Assembly (NCBI GenBank): GCA_965262425.1
Contig: OZ253536.1
Span: forward strand, 3,720,001 to 3,784,000
DNA length: 64,000 nt
Direction of reading: 5' to 3'
Source: CAZOZZ01 sp965262425
GTDB lineage: Bacteria; Acidobacteriota; Terriglobia; 20CM-2-55-15
Each line of letters begins with the position of its first letter. Position 1 is the first letter of the stretch. This document shows, one piece after another, positions 44,099 to 52,577 of this stretch. The notes beneath the pieces are model-generated. The model saw only the letters and a program-made list of their open reading frames with translations, had not been told where the DNA came from and ran no database searches. A program made the translations under genes and the position numbers.

Positions 44099-44851
44099 CT
44101 ATTGCTTTTGCCGCACGGATTCTACATTCAATTCCATACCGCGCTCAACCTTGAGATGATCGGCGGCCGAGGCGCGATTCATCGATATCTCCAGGTAACC
44201 GGAACTACCTGCGATCAAAAAGAGTTCTCCGGAGGCCCCTTCGGAATATGCTGCGCGCCTCGCTCCGATGTCGTGCCCCGCGATCCGAATCACCGAATCC
44301 GCCCCCAGATCCTCGGGACGGAGACTTGTCACGAGGTTGCCGAAGCGGTCCACGTGCAGAATAGTCGGCGGACCCGACGGGATTATCAGCCTCAAGAAAT
44401 CATAAACCCGTGGCCCGACAGACTCCAGGGCGGCCCCCATCGCCAGACGCGCCGCAACCGGCGCGAAGATATCCCGTCCGTGAAACGTGTCGCTGACCGG
44501 CGCCAGAAAGTATTCCTCGTTCGTAATATGGTGGAGTTCAGCATCGTCACCGAGACAGAGGGAAAACAAACCGTTGTCCGGCCCGACGAACATATGCCGC
44601 CCGTCCGAAGCGGCAATTGGACGACGCCGAGACCCCACGCCCGGGTCCACCACACCCAGGTGCACAGTCCCCGCCGGGAAGTACCGGACGGCCGCCGACA
44701 AAACGAACGCCCCCTCCATCACATCGTACGAGGCCACCGCATGAGAGACATCGATCAGCCGCGCCTCCGGAGCGAGTCCGAGGATCACCCCCTTCATGAT
44801 TCCAACGTACGGATCGGCCAGTCCGAAGTCCGTGGTGAGCGTGATGATCAT
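44099..44851 (-). CDS. SAM hydrolase/fluorinase-fold protein (DUF62)
   Basis: 250 residues starting MIITLTTDFGLADPYVGIMK, the hallmark of the SAM hydroxide adenosyltransferase family, with VHLGVVDPGVGS, FVGPDNGLFS and VDRFGNLVTSL (Asp-Arg-Asn substrate site). These enzymes hydrolyse S-adenosylmethionine to adenosine and methionine; the fluorinase branch has a different loop not seen here. The gene stands alone, 65 bases upstream of citrate synthase on the same strand. Confidence 0.92.
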   Translation of the reverse strand: MIITLTTDFGLADPYVGIMKGVILGLAPEARLIDVSHAVASYDVMEGAFVLSAAVRYFPAGTVHLGVVDPGVGSRRRPIAASDGRHMFVGPDNGLFSLCLGDDAELHHITNEEYFLAPVSDTFHGRDIFAPVAARLAMGAALESVGPRVYDFLRLIIPSGPPTILHVDRFGNLVTSLRPEDLGADSVIRIAGHDIGARRAAYSEGASGELFLIAGSSGYLEISMNRASAADHLKVERGMELNVESVRQKQ

Positions 44852-44874
44852 GTTAAGATTCTATACGCGGATTG

Positions 44875-45005
44875 AGGGGAATCTTTACGCAGATTACACA
44901 GATTACGCAGATTCGGAAACTCAGGGTCTTCTCTGTGCCTCTGCGCCTCTGCGGTAAAAGAACCTTGCGGCCTTCGCACTTTCTGGGTCTTTGCGTTGAA
45001 AAAAG
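44875..45005 (+). repeat. Cluster of intergenic word repeats
   Basis: Three types lie side by side: CTTTACGCAGATTACACAG (44882), CTGTGCCTCTGCGCCTCTGC (44934) and CTTTCTGGGTCTTTGCGTTG (44979). The words recur in most other gaps of the right half. They stand between divergent genes for the SAM hydrolase and the cysteine desulfurase. Confidence 0.75.
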
Positions 45006-45034
45006 GATCTAAGGACTCCCATTCTAGACGACCA

Positions 45035-46195
45035 ATGAAACACATCTACCTCGACAACAACGCGACGACTTCCATGCGACCGGAGGTCCTCGAAGCGATG
45101 ACGCCGTATTTTCTCGATAGCTACGGGAACGCTTCTTCCATTCATTGGTACGGACAGGAAGCCAAGGCAGCGATCGACGATGCGCGGAGCCAGGTCGCCC
45201 AGTTGATCGGGGCGCAGGCGACGGAAGTCGTTTTCTTGAGCGGGGGGACCGAGGCGGACAATTTCGCAATCCGGGGAATCGTCGAGTCGCAGAAGTCCAA
45301 GGGGCGACATATCATCACGTCGCAGATTGAACATCATGCCGTGATGAACACCTGCAAGGAACTGGAGAAGCAAGACTGCGAAGTAACGTGGCTGCCGTTA
45401 GGCCGGGACGGGATGCTCGAGGCGGGGCAGGTCCGGGATGCCATCCGCGACGACACAATCCTGATCACGATCATGCACGCCAACAACGAGATCGGGACGA
45501 TCCAGCCGGTCGAACAGATCGGACTGATCGCCGAGGAAGCCGGTGTTTACTTTCATTCCGATGGTGTTCAGGCAACGGGCAAGATCCCCCTCGACGTCAA
45601 GGCTCTGAAGGTCGGTCTGTATTCGATGTCCGCACACAAGCTTCACGGGCCCAAGGGAGTGGGCGCGCTCTATGTTGCCAGGGGAACGCCGCTTAAACCG
45701 ATGATGACGGGCGGGGGGCACGAGCGCAATCGGAGGTCCGGAACTGAGAACGTGGCGGGGATAGTGGGGTTCGGTGCTGCGGCACGCCTGGCCCGGGAGG
45801 GGCTCGCCGACCGCATGGTTCGAATCGGAGAGATGCGGGACGACATGGAGGACCGGCTTAAAGCCGCCATGTCTCACATCCACATCAACGGCGAGGACGC
45901 ACCGCGCCTGCCCAACACGTCGAACATCATGGTGGACTACGCTGAAGGCGAAGGGATGGTGATTTCCCTGGATCTGAAAGGCGTCGCGGTGTCGACCGGC
46001 TCGGCGTGCTCATCGGGTTCGATGGAGCCGTCGCATGTCTTGACCGCTATCGGCAAGACGCCGGATGAGGGGTTCGGAAGCTTGAGGATCAGCTTGAGCG
46101 ATCTGACGACCCAGGGGGACGTGGATTATCTGGTCGAAGTTTTGCCGGGGATCGTGGACAGGTTGCGGAAGCTTTCTCCTTACTATAAGAAATAG
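45035..46195 (+). CDS. Cysteine desulfurase (NifS/IscS type)
   Basis: 386 residues from ATG 45035 (MKHIYLDNNATTSMRPEVLE). PLP lysine in SMSAHKLHGPKGVGAL; ATEVVFLSGGTEADN and QIEHHAVMNTC are PLP-site blocks; the active-site cysteine is in VSTGSACSSGSMEPSHVL. It provides persulfide sulfur from cysteine. It is first in a run with an IscU-like scaffold and MnmA, so sulfur is delivered both to Fe-S assembly and to tRNA thiolation. Confidence 0.95.
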   Translation: MKHIYLDNNATTSMRPEVLEAMTPYFLDSYGNASSIHWYGQEAKAAIDDARSQVAQLIGAQATEVVFLSGGTEADNFAIRGIVESQKSKGRHIITSQIEHHAVMNTCKELEKQDCEVTWLPLGRDGMLEAGQVRDAIRDDTILITIMHANNEIGTIQPVEQIGLIAEEAGVYFHSDGVQATGKIPLDVKALKVGLYSMSAHKLHGPKGVGALYVARGTPLKPMMTGGGHERNRRSGTENVAGIVGFGAAARLAREGLADRMVRIGEMRDDMEDRLKAAMSHIHINGEDAPRLPNTSNIMVDYAEGEGMVISLDLKGVAVSTGSACSSGSMEPSHVLTAIGKTPDEGFGSLRISLSDLTTQGDVDYLVEVLPGIVDRLRKLSPYYKK

Positions 46196-46216
46196 GACTT
46201 CAACGCAAAGACGCAA
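46196..46216 (+). repeat. Word repeat CAACGCAAAGACGCAAAG
   Basis: A single CGCAAAG-type word fills the 25-base gap between the cysteine desulfurase and the scaffold gene; the same word occurs near 48.46, 60.62 and 61.14 kb. Confidence 0.65.
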
Positions 46217-46220
46217 AGTT

Positions 46221-46577
46221 ATGGGTTATTCGAAGAAGCTGCTCGATTATTTCGAGAATCCGCGGTGTGTGGGCGAGATTCCAGGGGCGGATGCCACTGT
46301 GGAGGTGAGTAATCCGGTTTGTGGGGATGTGATCAAGCTCTGGGTCAAGGTGGCGGGGGATCGGGTTTCGGATGCGAAGTTCAAGGCGCAGGGGTGCACG
46401 GCTGCGATTGCCACCAGTTCGTTCGCGACCGAGATGTTGATTGGGATGGAAGTGGAGCAGGCCCGTCGGATCACGCGGGAGGAGATCGCCGAAGCCCTGG
46501 GTGGACTTCCAGCTTCGAAGATACATTGCAGCGTCCTGGCTTCTGATGCGATACAGGCAGCATTGAAGGACTTTTGA
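46221..46577 (+). CDS. IscU/NifU-like Fe-S scaffold protein
   Basis: 118 residues: GYSKKLLDYFENPRCVGEIP, then the three cluster cysteines in NPVCGDVIKL, AQGCTAAIATSS and KIHCSVLASDAI. It corresponds to the N-terminal scaffold domain alone, without the ferredoxin or Nfu domains of full NifU. Located 10 bases before mnmA and after the desulfurase. Confidence 0.92.
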   Translation: MGYSKKLLDYFENPRCVGEIPGADATVEVSNPVCGDVIKLWVKVAGDRVSDAKFKAQGCTAAIATSSFATEMLIGMEVEQARRITREEIAEALGGLPASKIHCSVLASDAIQAALKDF

Positions 46578-46587
46578 GGCATTTCAG

Positions 46588-47688
46588 ATGATCGCTGTCG
46601 CCATGAGTGGTGGAGTCGACTCCTCGGCTGCCGCAGTCCTGTTGAAGCGGGACGGTCATGAGATCGTCGGGCTGTCCATGCAGTTGTGGAACCAGCGGCG
46701 AGCGCTTGATGGAGATGCCCGGCCGGATGCCGAAACAGAGATCAGACGCTCCGGACGCTGTTGCTCGATCGACGACGTGTGGGATGCCCGGCGGGTGGCC
46801 AGTCATATCGGGTTTCCTTTTTACGTCCTGAACCTTGAAGAAGAATTCGAGCAAACGGTCATCGCACCGTTCGTCTCGACGTACCTTGCAGGTGAAACGC
46901 CGAGCCCCTGTGTCCTGTGCAACAACTTCGTCAAGTTTCATCATCTGATGGACAAGGCGGCCCAGATCGGCGCCGACCGAGTCGCCACCGGACACTACGC
47001 GCGGGTACGTTTTGATGATGACCTCGGGCGCTGGTTGCTGCTTCGAGGCCGGGACCGTCGGAAAGATCAGTCATACTTTCTGTTCGGCCTGACACAGTCC
47101 CAACTGTCAAAGACGGTTTTCCCGTTAGGCGAGTTGACCAAGCCCGAAGTCCGCGAAATCGCCCGCCTTGCGGGCCTGCCGACTTACGACAAACCGGAGT
47201 CTCAGGAGATCTGCTTCGTCCAGGACCGGTCGTACGCGGATTTTGTCGAGAAGTATGCAGGGGACGGGCGAACGAAGGATGGAGAAATCGTAAACCTGGA
47301 CGGCGAAGTTGTCGGCGCCCATTCCGGTGTCCACAAATTCACCGTTGGACAGCGAAAGGGCCTGGTAGCCTCGGGGAAACCCCAGTACGTTGTCCGGATC
47401 GAACCCAGGCAACGGCGCGTCGTTATCGGAAACGATTCGGACACCTCGAGCCGTCGATTCGCCGTTCGTGACGCCAACTGGATAGGGATCGACCGCATCA
47501 CCGAGCCTATCCGGTGCGACATCCAGATCCGAAACCGGTTCGAACCACGGCCCGGAACCCTCTCCCTGGAAAACGAAACGCTGGTCGTCGAATTCGACGA
47601 ACCCCAACGCGCCGTCACGCCCGGCCAGGCCGCGGTCTTTTACTGGGACGATGTCGTCGTCGGGGGTGGCTGGATACGCGGATCTTGA
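46588..47688 (+). CDS. mnmA: tRNA-specific 2-thiouridylase MnmA
   Basis: 366 residues. The PP-loop is IAVAMSGGVDSSAAAVLL at the N-terminus; the two active cysteines lie in PSPCVLCNNFVKF and SQEICFVQDRSYADF. Downstream GQRKGL and a C-terminal beta barrel complete the family. It adds sulfur to U34 of Lys, Glu and Gln tRNAs using persulfide from the upstream desulfurase. The sequence from residue 40 (RRALDGDARPDAETEIRR) to the RCCSIDD block is somewhat longer than in E. coli. Confidence 0.95.
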   Translation: MIAVAMSGGVDSSAAAVLLKRDGHEIVGLSMQLWNQRRALDGDARPDAETEIRRSGRCCSIDDVWDARRVASHIGFPFYVLNLEEEFEQTVIAPFVSTYLAGETPSPCVLCNNFVKFHHLMDKAAQIGADRVATGHYARVRFDDDLGRWLLLRGRDRRKDQSYFLFGLTQSQLSKTVFPLGELTKPEVREIARLAGLPTYDKPESQEICFVQDRSYADFVEKYAGDGRTKDGEIVNLDGEVVGAHSGVHKFTVGQRKGLVASGKPQYVVRIEPRQRRVVIGNDSDTSSRRFAVRDANWIGIDRITEPIRCDIQIRNRFEPRPGTLSLENETLVVEFDEPQRAVTPGQAAVFYWDDVVVGGGWIRGS

Positions 47689-47689
47689 C

Positions 47690-47808
47690 GCAGATTGGGC
47701 GGATGTTTCACCCCGGGAATATTTACGCAGATTACGCGGATTGGATTGTCGGCGGGGATAGATAAATCTTGAAGAAATAATCTGCGTTCTCCGAGTCCCA
47801 ATCCGCGT
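47690..47808 (+). repeat. Paired inverted word repeats (ACGCAGATT type)
   Basis: ATATTTACGCAGATTACGCG with GATTGGATTG (near 47719) and, in reverse, CCCAATCCGCGTAAATGG (near 47797) can pair around a loop containing ATCTGCGTTCTCCGAG. The repeat ends at the start codon of the next gene. Confidence 0.65.
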
Positions 47809-47810
47809 AA

Positions 47811-48452
47811 ATGGATAACTACTTCAACTACTTCACCGAAATCGAACGCTACTACCAGTCGAAACGGGAGAGCTTCACCCTTCTATCGACGCTGGACTGG
47901 GTGTTGATCGAAACGTGGAAAGATCAGGGCATTCCGTTGGACGCGGTCCTCAAGGGGATGGACCGCGCGTTCTCTCGGGCGAAGCGGAAGATCAGTTCGC
48001 TGGCCTATTGCGCCAAGTCCGTGGCCGAGGTAGTTAAAGAGCAGAAGGACATGCGGATCGGAACGCCGGACCTCCCCGAGTTCAGCGCCGATGAAGTAAC
48101 GGCGTACCTGGAGAACCTCGCCGATCAGGTGCTTAGGTTGAGGGAGAAGTTCCCCGAATTCGAAGCACGCTTCGACCGAATCGCGAAATCGATCCGCGAG
48201 CAGGGTGACTCCGATCTCCAGACCGGGGAGCAGGCCCTCGGGGCACTCGAAGAAAAATTGATCTCCATAATCAAGATCGCCGCGGACGAAGACTCGCTGA
48301 TCGAGGTCGCGCGAGAGGTCGAGCGTAACCTCACGCCCTTCCGCAAAACGATGACCGTCGAACAGATCGCCATGCTCGATCAGCAACTCTGGAAGCGAAA
48401 ACTGATGGAGCGCTACGGCGTCCCCCGGTTGAGCCTTTTTTACTTAATCTAG
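47811..48452 (+). CDS. Conserved-looking helical protein of unknown function
   Basis: 213 residues, start MDNYFNYFTEIERYYQSKRE, no signal peptide or membrane segment. The protein is strongly helical with LSTLDWVLIETWKDQGIPLD and IIKIAADEDSLIEVAREVER. No catalytic pattern recognised. Positioned between mnmA and the rRNA methyltransferase on the same strand, with word repeats on both sides. Housekeeping position and clean coding pattern suggest a lineage-conserved gene. Confidence 0.7.
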   Translation: MDNYFNYFTEIERYYQSKRESFTLLSTLDWVLIETWKDQGIPLDAVLKGMDRAFSRAKRKISSLAYCAKSVAEVVKEQKDMRIGTPDLPEFSADEVTAYLENLADQVLRLREKFPEFEARFDRIAKSIREQGDSDLQTGEQALGALEEKLISIIKIAADEDSLIEVAREVERNLTPFRKTMTVEQIAMLDQQLWKRKLMERYGVPRLSLFYLI

Positions 48453-48454
48453 TG

Positions 48455-48548
48455 TTTCTCGACGCAAAGGCGCAAAGACGCAGAGATAACATGTTTTATT
48501 TTCAGTCTTCTTTGCGTCTTTGCGTCTTTGCGTCTTTGCGTCGAAGGT
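48455..48548 (+). repeat. Paired inverted word repeats (CGCAAAG type)
   Basis: CGACGCAAAGGCGCAAAGAC with GCAGAG at 48460-48485 and the reverse CTTTGCGTCTTTGCGTCTTT with GCGTCG at 48515-48543 form a long perfect-looking stem around an AT-rich loop. It lies between the helical protein and the RNA methyltransferase gene; the second arm ends just before the ATG 48552. Confidence 0.8.
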
Positions 48549-48551
48549 CCC

Positions 48552-49706
48552 ATGAAACTAAAAATCGAAAAGTTGGTTTACGGCGGCGCCGGGATGGCCC
48601 GTACCGACGAAGGCGTCATTTTTGTTCCGCGGACGGTAGCTGGCGAAGTCGTGGAAGTTGAACTCGTCCACAGGAAAAAGGACTACGCCAACGCTCGACT
48701 GGTGCGTGTTCTCGAGCCGTCACCGGATCGTCGGGATCCGGTCTGTCCGAACTTCGAGACGGTGGGGTGCTGCGGCTGGGACCACATCGCATACGAGCAG
48801 CAACTGGCTGCGAAGGAAAGGATTATTCGTGAAAGCCTCGGCCGGCTCGGGAAGATCGAGTGGGACGGGCACATGGGTCGGATTGCTGGGCCGGAACGGG
48901 AATACAGGCTTCGCGCCACGTTTCATGTCCAGGACCGACGACTGGGTTTCATCGGCGAAACATCAAATCAGATCGTGCCTATCAAGAGTTGTGCGGCCCT
49001 GATGCCGGCACTGAATGAGTTCATTGCCGAGGCGAATGAAGCCCTGGGGAAACAGGGCCTCAAAGGCGCCGAGGAAGTTCGTGTGGTGGCATCGCCTGAA
49101 ACCGGGAAGGTGGCGGCAAGCTTTCGCAGGGGGCGTCAGCGGGCGACATGGGGACATCATGATCCGATAACGAAGGTCAAGGGGATCGAATACCGGTTGA
49201 GCCCGAACAGTTTCTTCCAGGCGAACCGGTTCCTCCTGGCGAATCTCGTCTCTGAAGTCCTGAAGGCGTCAGCCTCCGACCGCCTCGTTCTGGACCTGTT
49301 CTCCGGCAGCGCTTTCTTCTCCCTGCCCCTCGCGCGGGCGTTTCCGGAGGTCCTGGGCGTAGACCGGCGCTCTACTCGGATCGCGGAATGGAACGCCCAC
49401 CGGAACAGGATCGAGAACGTGAAATTCGTAAAATCGTCCGCATGGGCTTTTATTGCCAAAACCAAGATCCAACCGGACCTGGTGATCCTGGACCCTCCCC
49501 GTACGGGAGCCGGCAAAGGAATCGTCAAGGCCGTAGCCACGCTCGGCCCGCAACGAGTCGTCTACATCTCGTGCAACCCGACGACTTTCGCCTCCGAAGC
49601 CCGTCTTTTCATGGACAGGGGATACAAACTGTCCACGCTGAAGTTCGTGGATCAGTTTCCGAACACCTATCACATCGAAACGGTTGCGCTATTTGAGAAG
49701 GGCTAA
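48552..49706 (+). CDS. RlmD/TrmA-family RNA (uracil-5-)-methyltransferase
   Basis: 384 residues from ATG 48552. An N-terminal TRAM-like domain (KLKIEKLVYGGAGMARTDEG) is followed by cluster cysteines in CPNFETVGCCGWDH; the SAM region is LVLDLFSGSAFFSLPLARAF; the catalytic part has DLVILDPPRTGAGKGIVKAV and the nucleophile cysteine in VVYISCNPTTFASEARLF. The family methylates U747/U1939 of 23S rRNA or U54 of tRNA; which one cannot be decided here. Confidence 0.92.
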   Translation: MKLKIEKLVYGGAGMARTDEGVIFVPRTVAGEVVEVELVHRKKDYANARLVRVLEPSPDRRDPVCPNFETVGCCGWDHIAYEQQLAAKERIIRESLGRLGKIEWDGHMGRIAGPEREYRLRATFHVQDRRLGFIGETSNQIVPIKSCAALMPALNEFIAEANEALGKQGLKGAEEVRVVASPETGKVAASFRRGRQRATWGHHDPITKVKGIEYRLSPNSFFQANRFLLANLVSEVLKASASDRLVLDLFSGSAFFSLPLARAFPEVLGVDRRSTRIAEWNAHRNRIENVKFVKSSAWAFIAKTKIQPDLVILDPPRTGAGKGIVKAVATLGPQRVVYISCNPTTFASEARLFMDRGYKLSTLKFVDQFPNTYHIETVALFEKG

Positions 49707-49711
49707 GCACA

Positions 49712-49822
49712 GATTTTTACGCAGATTTCGCAGATTACGCGGATTGGGAGTGGAGTTCCCCGACAGGCAGCCTTCCCCCACCTGATCATCTGCGTAATCC
49801 GCGTAATCTGCGTAAAGAATTC
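49712..49822 (+). repeat. Paired inverted word repeats (ACGCAGATTACGC type)
   Basis: TTTACGCAGATTTCGCAGAT and ACGCGGATT at 49718-49746, then the reverse ATCTGCGTAATCCGCGTAAT with CTGCGTAAAG at 49790-49818. The arms enclose about 45 bases and could fold into a long hairpin in the rlmD-type/comEC gap; it may serve as terminator or 3' end stabiliser. Confidence 0.8.
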
Positions 49823-49886
49823 ATTCCCCCTCACCCTATTCTGCTAGACTATCCCTGCCCTCCTTTTTTGACTCTCATTCACCTCA

Positions 49887-52292
49887 ATGCCACCTTTGCT
49901 TCCGCCGCTTGTTGCGCTTGTCGCGGGTGTCCTGACGGCGCCGTATCTTCATCCTGAATACGTCTGGTTGTGTGTCGCGCCGGCTCTTCTGATCGGGATC
50001 GCCCGGCCCAAATTGGCCGTGCTGGTGATCTTCCTCCTGGGTGCGGGGCTCCGCTCGAACAAGGATGTGCAGCCACCGGTCATCCATGACGACGGCTACC
50101 CGGTCCGGGCGGTCGTGCGGCTTGAAGGGCCTCCGGAATGGCGGGAACCGGGGTATTACCTGAATGTTCGGATGATCTCGGTCGGTGGACGGTCGATCGG
50201 GGGTCGCGCTCGGCTTTCTTTCTTTCCGGGCGATGCGAAGTTGGACAGGTTGTTTCGCGACTTCGGTCTGGGGTCGGGGGACCGGTTGGAGATTCTGGTG
50301 CGCCTCAGACCCCCACGGGTCTACCGGAATCCTGGGGTGTTCAACTACCGGCAACACCTCGAACGTCAGGACATCTACTGGACGGGTTCGATTCGAAACC
50401 CGAGGCTGATCCAGGTTCTTGCTCGAGGCATCCACGGAGGGGATCACGTCCGAGCCTGGATTTCCGACAGGATCGGGTCCTATTTCTCTGGAGATCGAAC
50501 CATTCAGGCGCTCGTCCTCGGCATGGTTCTCGGCCAGCGACGACGACTGCCAGCGGCCGATGCCAGACGATTCCAGGCTGCAGGGCTCGTCCACCTTCTT
50601 GTGGTTTCCGGATTCAACCTTGCGGTGGTCGCCGCCAGTGCGTTGTGGTTAGGCAGGCGCCTGCCGTTCGGACGCTACGGGCGGACCGGGAGTAAGGTCT
50701 TCGCACTCGTTGCGGTGCTGGGATACGCGGCGCTCGTGGAGGGCAATACTCCGGTTGTCCGAGCCACGCTCATGGCGTGCCTGCTCATCTCGGGGACATT
50801 GCTGGACCGGGGCTATTCGATCGCCAACGCGCTTTCCGCGACGACGCTGGTCATTCTGGCAATCGAGCCGCGGGCGCTGGAGGACCCCAGCTTCCAACTG
50901 ACGTTTCTAGCGGTGCTGTCGATCCTCTTCCTGGCCGTTCCCCTGATCCGATGGAGTTTCGGCTGGTTGGGTCCGGCGCTTCGGGATCTCGCGAATGAGG
51001 AAATCGACGCGCACCTGCCACCCGACATCGTCGATTGGCGAGTCTCCCGAAGGCTCTGGTGCGAGCTCCGAGGTTGGCCCACCTGGATCATCACCGTACC
51101 CTGGCGGGTCGGGCGGGTCCTGGGCGAAACGGCGACCGTGACAGTCTCTGCCCAATTCGTCCTGGTGATGTTCATGGTCGAGTCCTACCACCGCATCTCT
51201 CCGGTCACCCTGCCGCTGAACGTACTGGGCGCTCTCGTTGCGGCGGTGATCACTCCGATGGGCTTGTTGCTGATCGGACTGCCCGGGTTCATCGGCGTCG
51301 GGGTGGCCTGGGTGATGAAGGCGTTATTGTGGCTTCTCGTCGTCGCGGTCGAGATCGGCTTGGAAATACCCGGCGCGAGCATTCGGGTGGGGTCCCCACC
51401 GGTTTGGATCTGGGTTCCTTACGCTGTTGTGATCGGCGGTTGGACCCTGGCGGTCGGATACCGGCGGCTTCTTGCCACCGGGCTCTGTTTTTCCGCGGCC
51501 ATATGTCTGCAAGGGGCGATCATCTTCGCCGACTTCTCGCCGTCACCACCCGAACATACCACCCTGACGCTCCTCGACGTGGGCCAGGGGGATTCGATCC
51601 TGATCGAGTTGACCGACGGAAAGCGTGTTCTCGTCGACGGTGGGGGCGTGTCATCGGGCGGGTATCGATCCCTCGTTGACGAGGGAACCTTTTCGATTGG
51701 CGAAGACGTTGTGAGCCCGTACCTGTTCAAGAGGCGGATCCGCAGGCTCGATGCCGTCGTCCTGACCCATGCGCATCACGACCACATTGACGGCCTGTTC
51801 GATGTTTTCCAAAATTTCGAAGTCCGAGAGGTCTGGCTCGGTCGAAATCCGATGATCCCCCAGTATCGTAACCTGCTCGAAGAGATCTATCGGCGCCAGA
51901 TCCCCATCCGATGGATCTGGTCCGGCCAGAAAATCGGCCCCTTCACCGTCCTGCACCCCCCGCGGACCTGGACGACCGGTCCGCGCGTCCAGAACGATGA
52001 CTCCGTCGTCCTTCAGCTCGACTCCGAAGGAACGAGCGTCCTCCTGACGGGCGACCTCGAAAGATCCATCCCCCTTCCCGGCCCCGTAGACATCCTGAAG
52101 ATCCCCCACCACGGAAGCAAGAATACCCAACTCATCGTCCAGGCCACAATCCCGATCGTTTCAGTCGGAGCATCCAACCCGTTCGGCCACCCCCACCCCG
52201 GCAAACTCCCGGCACTCCGCACCGACATCCTCGGCGCGATCCAGATTGTCCTCGGACCCGGGCGCCCCATCGTCACCTTTCCTGGGCTTTAG
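49887..52292 (+). CDS. comEC: ComEC/Rec2-family competence channel with metallo-beta-lactamase domain
   Basis: 801 residues. The N-terminus has short membrane helices and a DUF4131-like region; the Competence domain begins around residue 205 (RTIQALVLGMVLGQRRRLPA, HLLVVSGFNLAVVAASAL) with multiple helices; the C-terminal metallo-hydrolase domain carries TLLDVGQGDSILIEL, VLTHAHHDHIDGLFD and IPHHGSKNT. All three domains are present, as in proteins that take single-stranded DNA across the inner membrane. A stand-alone gene between repeats. Confidence 0.93.
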   Translation: MPPLLPPLVALVAGVLTAPYLHPEYVWLCVAPALLIGIARPKLAVLVIFLLGAGLRSNKDVQPPVIHDDGYPVRAVVRLEGPPEWREPGYYLNVRMISVGGRSIGGRARLSFFPGDAKLDRLFRDFGLGSGDRLEILVRLRPPRVYRNPGVFNYRQHLERQDIYWTGSIRNPRLIQVLARGIHGGDHVRAWISDRIGSYFSGDRTIQALVLGMVLGQRRRLPAADARRFQAAGLVHLLVVSGFNLAVVAASALWLGRRLPFGRYGRTGSKVFALVAVLGYAALVEGNTPVVRATLMACLLISGTLLDRGYSIANALSATTLVILAIEPRALEDPSFQLTFLAVLSILFLAVPLIRWSFGWLGPALRDLANEEIDAHLPPDIVDWRVSRRLWCELRGWPTWIITVPWRVGRVLGETATVTVSAQFVLVMFMVESYHRISPVTLPLNVLGALVAAVITPMGLLLIGLPGFIGVGVAWVMKALLWLLVVAVEIGLEIPGASIRVGSPPVWIWVPYAVVIGGWTLAVGYRRLLATGLCFSAAICLQGAIIFADFSPSPPEHTTLTLLDVGQGDSILIELTDGKRVLVDGGGVSSGGYRSLVDEGTFSIGEDVVSPYLFKRRIRRLDAVVLTHAHHDHIDGLFDVFQNFEVREVWLGRNPMIPQYRNLLEEIYRRQIPIRWIWSGQKIGPFTVLHPPRTWTTGPRVQNDDSVVLQLDSEGTSVLLTGDLERSIPLPGPVDILKIPHHGSKNTQLIVQATIPIVSVGASNPFGHPHPGKLPALRTDILGAIQIVLGPGRPIVTFPGL

Positions 52293-52315
52293 ATCTATTG
52301 GCGGTCGGATGGGAG

Positions 52316-52424
52316 TTTTTCACCGCAGAGGCGCAGAGGCGCAGAGGGGAAACGCTTTTGTCGGATCTACCCGGTCTCTTTTCTTGTCCTCTCTGCGACT
52401 CTGCGGTAAAGAATCTTCACTCCA
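52316..52424 (+). repeat. Paired inverted word repeats (CGCAGAGG type)
   Basis: TTTTTCACCGCAGAGGCGCA followed by GAGGCGCAGAGG at 52317-52348, and the reverse CTCTCTGCGACTCTGCGGTA with AAGAATC at 52389-52417. Found between comEC and the transglycosylase gene. Confidence 0.8.
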
Positions 52425-52577
52425 CATCTCGGTGAATCGATGAATCCTACTTAGTTGACTCGATTTAGGCTCTTGTGTAAGCTAACTTGTTGCAGGGTGG
52501 CCACTAAGCGAACATCACCTGTTGGCGGCTCTGGGGATCGGTTTCCTGCGCTGACAAATCGACCGCTACATCTGGGG

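Noticed and set aside
49712..49822. ACGCAGATTACGC words as a CRISPR or tRNA cluster
   Set aside because: No regular spacers and no tRNA fold; the words are imperfect and arranged as two opposed arms.
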